NCBI GenBank assembly: GCA_015680685.1
Contig: MNCI01007974.1
Coordinates: forward strand, 1-64,000
Length of the DNA: 64,000 bases
Source of the DNA: Gnetum montanum
Lineage: Eukaryota > Streptophyta > Gnetopsida > Gnetales > Gnetaceae
Direction: 5' to 3'
Shown: one piece after another, positions 22,721 to 34,160 of the stretch
Numbering within the stretch: position 1 is the stretch's first letter
How the letters are laid out: every line of letters starts with the position of its first letter
Translations under genes and position numbers: made by a program
Notes under the pieces: generated by a model
Told to the model about the DNA's origin: nothing
Databases searched by the model: none
Seen by the model: only the letters and a program-made list of their open reading frames with translations

Positions 22721-23410
22721 TACCCCATCGAAAGAGCATCTACAGAGAGTACTATCTCCAAGGATGACGTATTGCTTGGCACGCTTGCGCACTGCATCTT
22801 TTTGCTCATGTGTTAGCTTGTGCGGTGGTTCACCATGCAGAAGGTAAGTTTTAATGTTGTCATACCATTCTGACGTTCCTCCCACATTTAATGAAGAGAT
22901 TTGTACCACTTGAGTGATAGGATCTGTGCATTCCTTCATTAAAGCAAGCCAAGTGGCAAACAAGTGTGGTAGCACATTTAACGCCAATGTGGCCAGTGCA
23001 TCGGCCACAGCATTTTCATTACGCGACACGTGTTGGGCATCGGTTGTCATGAATTATTTCAGAAGATCTTTAGCCATATTGCAATAGGGCTATAGGTGTA
23101 CAGCCTTGCAGGCATCAATCCTCTGATCTTTAGCCATATGATTTGATTGATGACAAGCATCAAATCGCCTTGGATTGCTAGGTGTTAAAATTTAAGTTCT
23201 CTAACTGTCAACAATCCTCTGAGGAGCCCCTCATATTTTGCCACATTGTTCATACAAAGGAATGTTAGGCGGTAAGCCGATGGATGTACATCCTTGGGGG
23301 AAAGCATAATAACAGCGGAAGCACTACCGCCTCTAGTGGTTGAAGCTTTGTCGAAGTATAATGTTGGTTGAAGGCCTGTTGACACAGGGCTTAAATTGTG
23401 TACATGTTCA
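22688..23410 (-). pseudogene. Second (archaeal-type) RNase H of element E
   Basis: This extra RNase H copy is a hallmark of plant Tat-lineage elements and would degrade RNA in hybrids. On the minus strand LYFDKASTTRGGSASAVIML carries the first Asp, NNVAKYEGLLRGL the Glu, IQGDLMLVINQI the third acid, and HVSRNENAVADALATLA the last Asp near 23010. One stop lies just before the third motif and another block of decay lies at 23050-23185. The linker to integrase (HKLTHEQKDAVRKRAKQY) reads on to about 22690. Confidence 0.85.
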
Positions 23411-24445
23411 TCTGGGAATTCTGTCTCTATTGTAGCTTGATTGTTAATCGGTGATGTTGCTAATTGATCAGCTATGGCTTGGCCTTTGGTGGATGACTGG
23501 CCAACATAATGTAAATCGAATTCTGTTGTGATAGCCTTCCAGTGAGCTATTCTACTACTCTCATACAAGTTATTTGAAATAGCTCGTAGGACATTATCTT
23601 TGCAAATGATATTGACCTGACTGTGGACGAGATAATGCCTACATTTCTTTAGTGCGAAAACCAATGCCAAATAGTTATGCTCGACTTCATTGTACCTTGT
23701 CTCGTACATAAATAGAGGGTGACTGAGGTAGTAGATAGGGGCTTCTGACCCATCGTTCCTTTTTTGGTAAAGTAGCACAGCTATAGATACATCTGAGTTA
23801 GCTAGATAGATGTAAAAAGGCTGATCCCTTTGTGGCGGGAAAACTATTGGCAAATGTTGCAGCTCATTTTTTAAATTATCAAATGCACGCCGGCAGTCAT
23901 CGGTCCATTCGAAATTAGCATCCTTCTTCAGGAGATGTTGCATGGGGTGTAATTTATCTGTTAACTTTGAAATGAACCGCCTGATGAACTGAAGCCTTCC
24001 CTGTAACCCACGTAGTTCCTTGAGGTTTGTAGGTGGCATTAAATCAACGATGGCCTTGACCTTGTTGGGGTCAACTCAGATGCTAGTCTCGGATACTACA
24101 AACCCCAACATGTGTTCGGTTTTGACTCGGAATATGCATTTCTTTGGGTTGAGCCGTAAGTCATGTTCGAGACATTATTTAAGGACTAACTCTAGGTCTT
24201 CTAAATGATCTTCTGACTTTATAGATTTGACAGCTATGTCGTCCACATAGTCATTCAATCTCCCTAAGAGGTAGTCACTAAATATGTATGCCATGGCTCG
24301 TTGATACGTTGCTCTAGCATTTTTTAGTCCAAAAGGCATCATGGTGTAATAGAAGGTTCCCCAAGGTGTCATGAATGTCATAGTCAATTGATGTTTTGGA
24401 TTAATACAAATTTGATTATAGCCTAAAAAGTTGTCCATAAAGGAT
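23411..24445 (-). pseudogene. Reverse transcriptase (C-terminal part) and first RNase H of element E
   Basis: On the minus strand: MDNFLGYNQICINP, MMPFGLKNARATYQRAM, the catalytic box YVDDIAVKS near 24235, then the thumb (LKELRGLQGRLQFIRRF) and the RT-linked RNase H (FYIYLANSDVSIAVLLYQ, YNEVEHNYLALVFALKKCRHY). Upstream of MDNFLGYN the usual N-terminal half of reverse transcriptase (the LRVCVDFRDLN region) is absent, and the sequence changes to a plus-strand gene. Two stops separate the RT and RNase H parts (near 24175 and 24080). Confidence 0.9.
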
Positions 24446-24649
24446 AGGAGCGCGGGAAGAGGAAGTAGCGGTTGAGGATGCCGAAGTTCTTTCGGTTGGG
24501 ATGAGACAAGGCAAGTGGTTTGTTACTTGATAAAGTTAATTGTTATAGCATAGTAGACTTTAGACAAATTCTAGAGATTTTGCTAGTCATCGTAATGTCT
24601 CAGTCATGTCCTTATATGGAATGTATTCTGCGTAACAAGTGACCAGAGC

Positions 24650-26000
24650 GTACACTTGGCAACAGTGGCAACTCGATCTTGGGATGAATTTCCTGATAAA
24701 TTTGCCTTCATGGAAGGCATTGTCTAAGACATGATTAGTCTATTAGAGTGAATTGATCTTGAAGTTGGTATGTTACAGTCATTACACAGAAATTATTTTA
24801 TTGTGGCATTACGCTACCTAATTATGCCAAACTGTCATTTTATGCTATTAGGAGCTCGCCTCAGATGGGATTTGTCAGAGCCTATTGATTTAGATGCCAC
24901 CGAACCCCCATCAGAAGCAACCATCATGCCACACAACATTTACGATGAAATGCATAAATGTGCTATACGCTCGACTTGCTCCTTATGGAAATGTCAAAGT
25001 GTAAACAAGGACCTTTGGAAGAGGTTGCAAATGTTAGAGAAGGAGAGGGTGGCCCTACATGATGAGGTTGGGGATTTAAGATCACGGAATGAATTCCTGC
25101 AAGCCCAAGGAATGGGAAGCGAGGACTAGAGGATAGCTGTTGTTGACTACACCCGTTATTGGAGTGTCGTCAGGAACAGTGTCCAAACTAGCCGTGAACT
25201 AGTCGAACTGCGTATGCAAATGGACCTCCTAGCTCAGAAGAACCAGGAATGGAAGGACTTTAGCATGAGTATCCAAGAGTGGGGGTAGATGCAAAAAGAT
25301 CATAAACATGTCTACAAACAAGAAAGCGCTACCTTTCGTCAACATTATAAGGACTCTACCGTTGAGGCTCAGTCCCTTCAGCTATTCCTCAATGTTATAG
25401 GCGCTTCCAAAGCATTTGAGAAGTTCCAGGAATAAGTGATGGTGAGTAACTCTCTAGAAAGGGAAGTGACTCTTCCCGGAGGTGAGACTACCATCCTTTT
25501 GTTCGTCCCCAAACCACCTCGATGGACTCCCATGGAAAAGGGGAAGATAAAGGTTGGAACTAATCTAGGGGACAGGGTTTGGTCTGAGCTCACCGAGGAT
25601 GAAATCATGCAACATTTGTGGATTGGCTTGGAACAAGTCCCCTTTGCTGCTGATGCCAGACCATCACAGGTTAGTTGCAATATTATTGCATTTTTGTTAT
25701 GCTTAGTTGTGATGACGATGTTAATGTATGTATCATGTCTAATCGCAGGAGCGACTTGAGGAGAATCCTTAGCAGGGTGAAGCTAACGAAGGTCCTCATG
25801 AAGAGGGTTTATAGGAAATAGAGTGTAATGAAGCTAGTCGATACCATGGTGAATAGCCCCCCACTGGAGAGCCTGACAAAGAGGGCCACCCTCACGAAGG
25901 GGTTCCTCATGCAAAGGATGGCCCCTATGTGGATGACCTCCTTGAAGTAGAAGTTGAACTGGGGGATACAGGAGATAGTGGTAACAAGGGAGATGCGTAA
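24650..26000 (+). pseudogene. Antisense, intron-containing coiled-coil gene inside element E
   Basis: On the strand opposite to gag-pol, a single frame runs from about 24650 to 25669 (roughly 340 codons), interrupted only by five stops, four of them TAA/TAG where Gln is likely. It contains RSWDEFPDKFAFMEGIV and then heptad-rich helices (DLWKRLQMLEKERVALHDEV, SRELVELRMQMDLLAQKNQE). A predicted 79-bp intron (25670-25748) separates it from a highly acidic second exon (GEPDKEGHPHEGVP, DDLLEVEVELGDTGDSGNK) that ends at a TAA at 25998-26000. A further open stretch near 24445-24510 may be an earlier exon. I do not recognise the protein. It could be an antisense ORF of the type reported near the 3' end of Tat elements, here displaced between protease and reverse transcriptase. 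Confidence 0.7.
25670..25748 (+). other. Predicted intron of the antisense gene
   Basis: The donor CACAG|GTTAGT and acceptor AATCGCAG|GAG flank a T-rich 79-bp segment with a CTAAT branch-like motif near 25738. Removing it joins two exons in the same phase: the codon before it is complete, and the acidic frame continues to a stop at 26000. Confidence 0.65.
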
Positions 26001-26891
26001 CGTGGCTGAATTAGGCTCGGATTTTATTGTGGTGTAATGAAACAAGAGACAATATTTTTATTTTAACGTATTTGATACAAACTTTGATGTTAATTTTGAT
26101 GATTTTCTTTATTGTTTTCTTTTTATGTAAAGCGCAAGTAGGATCGTAGGTTTTTACGTCATGGTAAATCATGATTAGTTTTGAGAGTGGTGTTAATGCA
26201 GTTACTAGTTTGAAGCTATTGCGGATTGCTAAATTGTTCAAATATAAAGTGTAAATGAAATTGTTAGTTTACAGCCTTTTGGGCTTTTGGCTTTTGAGTG
26301 CAGGGGTGAGGTGTAATTGAAATAGATAGTTTAAAGCTACTACAAGCCATGGATAGTTTAAGGCCATTTCAGGCCTAGGATAGTTTAAGGCCATTTTGGG
26401 CCCAAGATAGTTTAAGGTCATTTCAGGCCTGAGGTAGTTTAAGGCCATTTTGGGCCTGAGGTAGCTTATGTGAAGGAATCTAATAAACATTAAGTCACCG
26501 ATTTTAAGCTATGACAGGTTGTGATTAGTTTAAGGCCATTTCGGGCCTTGGATAGTTTAAGGTACAAAGCGTAAATTAAATCCAGGTACAAAGCGTAAAT
26601 TAGATTTAGGTATAAAGCATAAATGAAATTTTCATTCCAAGTGTAAATGAGATTCAAATACAAAGCGTAAATGAAAATGCTAGTTTAAGGCCATTTCGGG
26701 CCATTGAGTGATAGGAGTAGTGAAGATAACTGGTGGAAACATAAATATAAACATGAAGATAAATATAGGCATAATGAGACTAGCTAGTGGAAAGCGTAAA
26801 TACATGCATAAATTATAACTGGTAAACATGAATAGAATAGATGATGGAACTGTAATAGTAAGACAACATCGTTTACCAGCTAACTTTGCAA
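26001..26891. other. Non-coding segment between antisense gene and protease, with repeats
   Basis: This holds the 27-bp tandem array at 26352-26467, further single copies of the TAGTTTAAGGCCATTT box near 26528 and 26680, and four to five copies of ACAAAGCGTAAAT-like sequence at 26560-26680. No coding frame is supported. Confidence 0.6.
26352..26467. repeat. 27-bp tandem repeat, four copies plus part
   Basis: Units of the type GATAGTTTAAGGCCATTT-nGGCCYRR follow at exact 27-bp spacing from 26352 to 26459, with a partial fifth. Alternate units end in CAGGCCTAG or GGGCC(C/T)RA, hinting at a 54-bp higher-order unit. Confidence 0.85.
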
Positions 26892-27665
26892 CTATTTCTT
26901 AATTGCTTTGATCTTTAATGGTGCATAAGGGCAAGAAGATTTATGGCCCTTTTCCTTTGTGTCACCATCTTCCCCTTGGAATGGTAGCTCAACCCAAGTT
27001 AGACTATCATCAGCCACTATCTCAGCTTGCTCGGGTATTTGGACAGGGGATTGATTCTCAGGCATTTCAATTTCTGACCCTTGTTCTGTCTCTATGCTAT
27101 TAATAGCCTGAGGGGTTATTTCATCACCATGGATAACCACTTCTCCTCCTGTGTAAGGCAAATGGATTTCCTGGTGGATGGGTGATGAAACTTCCCTTAG
27201 TTGGACTAACCAAGACCTCCCAAGGATCAAATTGAATCCAGGCATCTCCTTGATGATGATAAACGTAGCGCCTGTGGGGAACTGATCCCCTGCTAGAAAG
27301 TTGATATGGACTGTCCCTTTGACTTGCACTCATGCCCCATTGAACGACTTTAGGCATGACGTCGTTGTAGGACTGATCTGATCAATCAGGCCTAATTTAT
27401 CCACTATGGGATAAGGGATGACATTAGTGGCCGCCCCATCATCTACATGTACCCTCCGTATTCGATGTTGGCCAACCCAGATGGTAATGAACATAGGCAC
27501 TGTTGCCACTTGACATTCAGGATTATCCTTAATGGATTCGTCGTGAAAGGTCAACGGGGTACGATTAGTTTTTTTAGCAATGGGGGGAAGCATGATAGAA
27601 TGGATTGCTTCTTCATCTGCTGGCAGGCTTTCATCCATAGGTATGGATGTTAGCATGCAAACCAT
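26892..27665 (-). pseudogene. Aspartic protease of element E
   Basis: The protease would cut the Gag-Pol polyprotein inside the virus-like particle. On the minus strand RRVHVDDGAATNVIPYPIV contains the catalytic Asp in a D-D-G-A setting (the usual retroelement form is D-S/T-G-A), and FNLILGRSWLVQ is the conserved C-terminal flap-side motif. A TGA separates the two halves near 27327-27330. The frame continues into an acidic tail and ends at 26892. It lies downstream of gag, as in other Ty3/gypsy elements. Confidence 0.85.
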
Positions 27666-28385
27666 AGTCTCATGATGTGTCTATGACGTCATGTGCAAGT
27701 CATAAAGGCTCAATGCTATATTTTTCTATTTCAGAGCTTGTTTGACTTGTGCTAGGGTATCGAAGAGATCCCACCCACGATCGGGCTATTTTTCGCCCTT
27801 TTCCTCCTTCATTCGTCCTAAGAGGAAAATTTCATGGGGAGGAGTGACATTTGGCTGAGGGTTGCGTTTTCTTTGGCTAGGAGGGGATAGTTGCGTTCGT
27901 GTGACCTTGTCATTTTTAGTAAGTGGGACTAAGGGTACAGAAGCAAGGGGTTGAGGTTTGGGAAACCCCAGAGTAAGAGGGTCCTTGGCAATATCAATAG
28001 TACGAGAGGCTGATTTAGAAGATTACCCCTGCATAGGAGGGATAGTTGATGATTTTGGCACCCTGATGGCTAAGGGTGCCCTTGATATGGGCGCGGGTTG
28101 GGCCATGGCTTTAATGATAGGGGGTGTCGGGAAGCATTCTGAGATGAAGTTCGAAGGATGAAAGGCTGCCTTGGAGCACCACTCATTGGCATTGATGGAC
28201 CTATTATTTGAGGTGAGTGAGGATGCGCTCATAACACGAAAGGCCGTTTCGACTGCGCCTGATTATCACCTTCTACTCCTACCATGTTGATTGTGTACCC
28301 TGCATTATTTGCATTCAATAGGTCTTGGTACACATGCATGACCTAGTCTTTTGGATGTGTCGGGCTACTGCTATCTAAGATCAAG

Positions 28386-30625
28386 TCACCTTGATCTATT
28401 AGATGCTAAATGCCATCCTTCAATGCCCAGTAGTAGTCCATGTCATGACCACATAATTGGTGGTAGTTGCAGAACCTGTTTAACTTAAATTTTTTTGGTA
28501 CTAGCGGTTCATTAGGTTGGGCCAGGGAGGGATTCTTGAGTAATTCATAGTGATGCCTGTGACGTTTCAGAGCCTCCTCGGACACTGATTTGTGTTGGAT
28601 GTGACCAGTTTCCAATAATTGCTTCAGAAGTTCTGAAGGCTTCACACGTAGAGTCACATAATTTGAGCGATCTTTACGCTCAAATTTTGGCCTCGGTTGT
28701 GGAGGTGCTTTAGGGGTGGGAGGAGTTTCTTGATTGATACCACTTGAGCAAGTTGTCAGCTCAGCTAGATCCACAGTAGTTTTCTTGCTGTTGTTGTTCT
28801 TTTTCTTGGCCCCTTCAGTAACCGCCGCAACTGTAGTCGTTGTGGCTTTACCTTTGTCCTTACCCTTGCTATGGGCATTTTTGTAGGCCACATACGCAAA
28901 ATCTTTACTAGCCTCCACTGCATCTTGGATGCTCTTAGTTTGAGCATAGGCTTGGCTAAGGGAACAGGGGATGAGGTAATACAGTTTAGAATTGATAAAG
29001 TCATTGACCGTTCCATTGAAGATTGCCAATAGGTGGGCCTCTACGATGGATTCATGGATCTTGTTCAAGGTAGTGCTCCAACGCTGTATAAACTTTTGGA
29101 CCGACTCGAGCGGGTCTTGTTTGACTCCCATGAGCTAGTCCAGTGTGACTTCTAGCTTCAGGTTGTATTTGAAGTGAGTCACAAACTGGGTTAACAGCTC
29201 TTCTAAAGTTGAAATGGAGGCACATGGAAGTGCTCAGTACCAATCCAAAGCTTTACCCGTTAAGGACATAGCAAAAACATAGATTATAGTATGTGGCCAT
29301 TGCAATAATAAGGATTCTGACCTGAAAGTGACCAGGGGGGTGTTAGGATCACCTTTCCCATTGTACTTTGTAAAATGGGGAAGGGTTGTACTTTGTAAAA
29401 TGGGGAAGGGGCATCCCAGGTGGCAATGACAAGAATGGGACTGCTGGACTAATAGGATCGTCATGGTAAAAATCCATGACTTGCACCATGTCAGAACTAG
29501 TAGCCTTGAGATGCTTGACCTCTTCTGTAAGGGTTTGAATGAGCTGGAAGGCTTGATCCAAACCTGTAGATGATGATGTTATCCATGGAATGGCGAGTGG
29601 AGCCGCACCAAGTGGCGGAATGGAGGCAGCGGCTTGGCTGATGGTCGGTGCCATCGGAACAGTCCCTATAGGTAGTGTTGCTTGTTGCATCCACCATCCG
29701 GTGGTTGGTGCAGATGAAGCTACTGCTATCGGCTGCGCTATTGGGTACGTTGTTTGTGTAGGCAGGGGCATGAGCAGTGATCCCGTAGCTAGGTTTAGTG
29801 TTTGTGGGACTTGATTTTGATGGTGGGGATGGTGGTGCATTTGCATAGGATGGGCAACAAGAGACATGTTGGGAGCCCACCATGCTGTGGTGGCAGGCTC
29901 TGTCGTGTGAGTCGGGAGCAAAGTTGATGTTGTAAGTAATTGGGACATAGGTACCGCGTGTACATGCGGTGACATAGGCACAGGCACACAATGAGGTGGG
30001 TTAGGTAATTGCACCTGCTGAGGAATGATTTGTCATGGACTGTCACCTGGGAAGATAGTTGGAGAGAGAAAATGTAAACACGGTGAATGCGGGACTCGAT
30101 TGGTGTTAGATAACATCAAAGGTGTGGTGACCATGAACAACGGATTTACACGAGATGTTGTGGAGGGAGGGGCCATTTTGAAATCAGCATGACTGCCTCC
30201 CTCAAAGTGAGATTCTAGATCGTCTTGTCCGTCGTGAAGTGTTTCATCATGGAACATGGCCTCTAGTTGTTCTGGCGATGTCTTTGCCATCAACATTTGA
30301 TCTAGGATCCACTTTTGTTGATCTGTCAGTGGTATGAAAGTATTAGGCGTAGGAATGAGTTCCTTCCCATTGCAGTACATGAACTCATACTCTCATTTTT
30401 CCTCGAGTTCTTATGGATACATAGGAAGGTTTGCCACTAACTTAGCACATAGGAAATTGTAGCTTTCCTTGTGCTGAGCTTGTCCCTCAGGATCCTTGTT
30501 TTGTAGCCTGAGGGAGCGGCGTGGTCGCACCGGACTAAGTGTTGCTCGACCATGGGAGGCATGACTTGCATGGTCCAAGGGTTCTCAAGGTTGGTGGTGT
30601 CAATGGCAGTAGTTGATGCAGTCAT
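28386..30625 (-). pseudogene. gag: Gag of element E
   Basis: This is the structural polyprotein of a Tat-type element. From the likely start at 30625: an N-terminal region (LTDQQKWILDQMLMAKTSPE), a long Pro/Thr/Ala/His-rich linker (29520-30010), the gag core (LPHFTKYNGKGDPNTPLVTF, MSLTGKALDWY, FIQRWSTTLNKIHESIVEAH) and a zinc-knuckle-like FCNYHQLCGHDMDYYWALKD near 28420-28480. A 25-bp tandem duplication at 29361-29410 shifts the frame between linker and core, and other stops are scattered. Gag-to-protease spacing is occupied by a decayed Pro-rich stretch (27670-28380). Confidence 0.85.
29361..29410. repeat. 25-bp tandem duplication in gag of E
   Basis: TTGTACTTTGTAAAATGGGG-AAGGG occurs twice in immediate succession. 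Because 25 is not a multiple of three it breaks the gag frame, and the peptide LPHFTKYN is encoded in both frames. Confidence 0.95.
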
Positions 30626-30883
30626 TTTTTTTATGCGATTCAGAGATAATGATGATAAAAGTAGAGATTGGAAGGACAAAGGTGAACTAAGATAATAATC
30701 GGGGCTTTCTATCTTGTAGGATTCCAAAGGAATCGTTGAAGCGATCGATCTACACCACACAATTCCGTAAACAACCTCAGAGGTATTACGTTTACGTTGA
30801 TTGATAATGGGTAAAGACAGCTTATAAGACTACCCATAAAATGCGAATTGGCTATGAAGGCCCTCCTTCTAGCACTAGAAAAC
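30626..30883 (-). other. Leader of element E
   Basis: This lies between the 5' LTR and gag. Directly after the LTR the minus strand reads GTTTTCTAGTGCTAGAAGGA. A primer site is expected here, but I could not match it confidently to a tRNA. Confidence 0.5.
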
Positions 30884-32192
30884 TGTAACGACGGAAAATG
30901 TCAGTTGTTGGAAATACTGAACAAAAGTCCATGTACACAGTTCTAACCCCAAATCCGTGCGAGGACCATGCTGGAGGGAAAACGAATCCGAGGTGCCCTA
31001 AACGGTCTTGTCGATCAGACAGGGACTTACTTAATCAGTAAAATTTTGGTAATAACTTGATGGCAAAATGAAGATTCTTTATAAGGCGATGTAATATTGT
31101 TAATCATGAAAGAAATTGAAAAAACAATGTAAACAATTTAGATGAGATTGCCAAATCTATATAACTAGGATGCAAGGGATCATATTTTGTAGGGAATACG
31201 ATCATAAGATCTGGGATTTAATTTATGAAAATAATATGTTTGATACAATGATTTTAGGCAGGCTTCGGTTTGGACGAAGCACATGCCAGTAAGAAGAAAG
31301 CTATCTAAAGATGCAACAAGCAAGGATCAATCTACCTTGTTCTAGCCAATCTGGGCACAAGGAAGTCAGACCTAGGGGAGAATATTCGGTAGTCGATTAT
31401 TTCTGATCAAGAGTTCTTGCCAATCACCTCCAATGTTCTCACGATCGCTGATTCTCTTTTGCTCTTTTTTCCAATCTTGAAAGAGAAAAATTTTTCCCAC
31501 CCCTTTGATCTTCATCAACTGGAGCATTTATAAGATTAGGGTAAGGAGAAAAATGCGATTTAGGTGATGCGTGTCCTGAGTTTGCAAAATGCGTTGACTT
31601 GATGTGGTGGTTGTTGAGGTCTGCGGTACCACACTGCCTTACGCTCTAAAGCGTAACACAGCGTAAACTGCTCTCATTGAAGCTCTGGTGACAGGTGATT
31701 TCTTGATTACGCTATAGTATGCTAGAGAGCGTATTACACCGCATGGACTGCTGATGCTTGTATTACACTGCACCCTGCTTAATTACACTGCACCACGCCA
31801 GATTATGCTTCATAGCATAATCTAGCTTGAAATAGTACATTTACAAAAAATCAAAGTGTTGTTGAAGTTTTTGGGCATTTTCCATCCTTGATGTTGTGGC
31901 GGATTCTCTTCTAACATTACGCTGCATTACGCCATGTTGCGTAATACAGCGTAAGATGCCAAAAAACTAAGGTTCTTGGAACATAGAGATTCTGAAAGGT
32001 CGAAAACTCGCCGTTGTGCACCCATTGTTTTGCTATCTTTTAGAATTCATTTGTGCTGTGCCGCACAGCATGATAAGACATGCTTTTAATTTGAAAAGAA
32101 ACTTGCTGTGCCATGCCTTGTTGCGACCCTTTGCCTGAATCACCAGCTTTTTTGCTGAACCGTTGAGGCCTCGAAATTTTCACGGTGTTTCA
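30884..32192 (-). repeat. 5' LTR of element E (1309 bp)
   Basis: Direct repeat of 18663-19971 with identical length and termini (TGTAACGA...GTGTTTCA on the plus strand). The TATA box is at about 31525-31533 and the TTACGC/GCGTAA boxes at 31637-31955. Confidence 0.95.
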
Positions 32193-32197
32193 CTATT
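32193..32197 (+). repeat. Target site duplication of element E, right copy (CTATT)
   Basis: Exact repeat of 18658-18662, immediately outside the right LTR. Confidence 0.95.
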
Positions 32198-34160
32198 TAT
32201 AGGATAAGATGATAACTCTAGTACTATTGTACAACAAGCACCACTCTAATTTTATCTTGGGGAAGTCATCAAAAGGTATTAAAAAGCTAGCATCTAGAAA
32301 AGATATGGATTCAAATGGTTTATATGTAGAATTATTAAAGTGGGTAGGATCTACCATTCATAAAGAAAATTGGCACAAATTAAACTTAGTAATGGGGCAA
32401 GGATTAAATCAACATTGGAAAACTAGTAAAGTTATATTGTTATATAAAAATGGGAATAACAATAATTTGAATAATTATTGAATAATTGTTATGAGTAATA
32501 TTTTTGCTAAGTTGTTGGATGCTTTGGTAGAAAAGAGAATCGGTTCTTGGGCTAAAGGTAACTAGGTTAACATAAAATGTTAAGTAGGTTTTAGATAAAA
32601 TTACACTATTATTGATTACATAGTTGCTCTTAGTCACTACATGGAGTTTGCAAAAATGTTGAATAAATTTTTTTTTTATTAATTTTATAAAAGCATATGA
32701 TCATTGATCCATATAAAACTATGGTTGCACTTGCATAAAATAGGCCTCTATTTAGATTTGATTTTAGTAACTCAAATATTGTATGAGAAAGTGATTATTA
32801 AAATTATAGATAGCAAATCAAAGAAAAAATTTCAATTTCAAAGAAAAATTGAAGTTAAGCAAGGTTGTCCACTTTCTCTAACTCTCTTTGGTATCTTTAT
32901 TAATTAAATGTAGGAATGGTTGTACAATGGACAAGATAGTTATGTTATTAAAATTGGATCCCAAGTAGCAAATCTTCCTTTATATGAAGATGATGTTGCC
33001 TTAATCTCCACTATTATAGAAGGCATGTAAAATCTGTTGCAAATTTAAGAAAATTATTGATGTTAATCTAGTCATCAAGTGAATGTAGATAAAACCAAAG
33101 TAATGATTTGGGGTACAAGATATAATTGTAATAACTTCTATTTTAGAGGTACTAATGTGCAAATAGTAGATTCTTTTAAATATTTGGGTCTCATTTATAT
33201 AAACAATTACATGTCAAGGAAGTGCATCAAAGAAAAAATACCAAGAGGTTTTAAGGCTCTTTATGCTTTCAAAAATAAGTGCAAGGATTTAGCCTTCTAG
33301 GCTTGGAAGGTTAGAAATTTTTTTTTCAAACTATCATCTATCCTATTGTATTGTATGGATGTATTGTTTAGGGACCTCAACTCAATGCTAAACTTTGGAA
33401 AGATATTAAAAGAGTACAAAAAAATTTTCTTCACAATGAGTTAAAGGTGAAGATGAAAACACCTTACTCAATGTTATTATGTGAATGTGATTTATTACCT
33501 TGAGAAGTAGATGCCTCATGCCAATTCATTACATCCACTTATAGCTTGTATATCTCAAGGAAAGTTAAATTCTCTAAAGTAGTTCTTGATGATTTTCAAG
33601 ACCATGGTTAGTATTTTTAGGGGATGCAATGGTTGAGAAAATGAAATATCTCTTAGGAGGACATGTAGCAAAATCCTAAGCATATTCACCAGCTAGTCAA
33701 TCAAAAGGTTTTAATTAGATATGGGCTAATATGGAAGGTAAGAGGTAATTTTATTTACACCACATTAGATTTAAGAAACTAGATGTAGAAGCTTACTTTC
33801 TTTCAAATAATATTTTCATCAAGTATTGGAAAGCTATTAGTAAGCTTCACTTAAGTTCTCATCATCTTAGAATTGAAAGTAGAAGATGGATCAAACTCTA
33901 TTGAGAAGATTGCATTCATAGGCTTTGTAGATTAGAATACCTTGAAGATGAGTTACATGTATTTTTTCTTATGCTATGACTACCCATTTGAGATAGTGTT
34001 ATAATGTTACAACAAAAAGCCTATATGGTTTGTTTTTGATGCCCCAATAGTACTTGGTTAATTTGTATAGTCTATCTTTATTTTTCATTGAAATATAATA
34101 TCTATCAAATAGATCATATGGGTCTTTGGACATAATAAAGCTTCATTTCATTTCATTTTT
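32193..34160 (+). pseudogene. LINE 2 reverse transcriptase, main part
   Basis: Non-LTR reverse transcriptase of a type different from the LINE at 15001. In order: LILGKSS-like GIKKLASRKDMDSNGLYVEL near 32270, LLYKNGNNNNLNNY near 32440, FAKLLDALVEKRIGSWAKGN near 32500, IEVKQGCPLSLTLFGIFIN near 32850-32905, the catalytic YEDD box (LPLYEDDVALIS, about 32970-33010), FKYLGLIYINNYMSRKC near 33175 and YPIVLYGCIV near 33340. Stops and frameshifts abound. The tail ends in an ATTTC-type repeat near 34140-34160, a plausible LINE 3' end. The upstream part is at 18441-18662, beyond element E. Confidence 0.85.

Larger units (their letters stand above)
18663..32192 (-). mobile_element. Element E: complete Tat-type Ty3/gypsy retrotransposon
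   Basis: This 13,530-bp element is bounded by two 1309-bp LTRs and a perfect 5-bp target duplication. In its own orientation (minus strand) the order is: LTR, leader, gag, protease, a 2.4-kb segment with a plus-strand gene, reverse transcriptase lacking its N-terminal part, RNase H, a second (archaeal-type) RNase H, integrase, a tandem-repeat region, polypurine tract, LTR. Dual RNase H is characteristic of the Tat lineage. All domains carry stops, so it is defective. It sits inside LINE 2. Confidence 0.93.
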
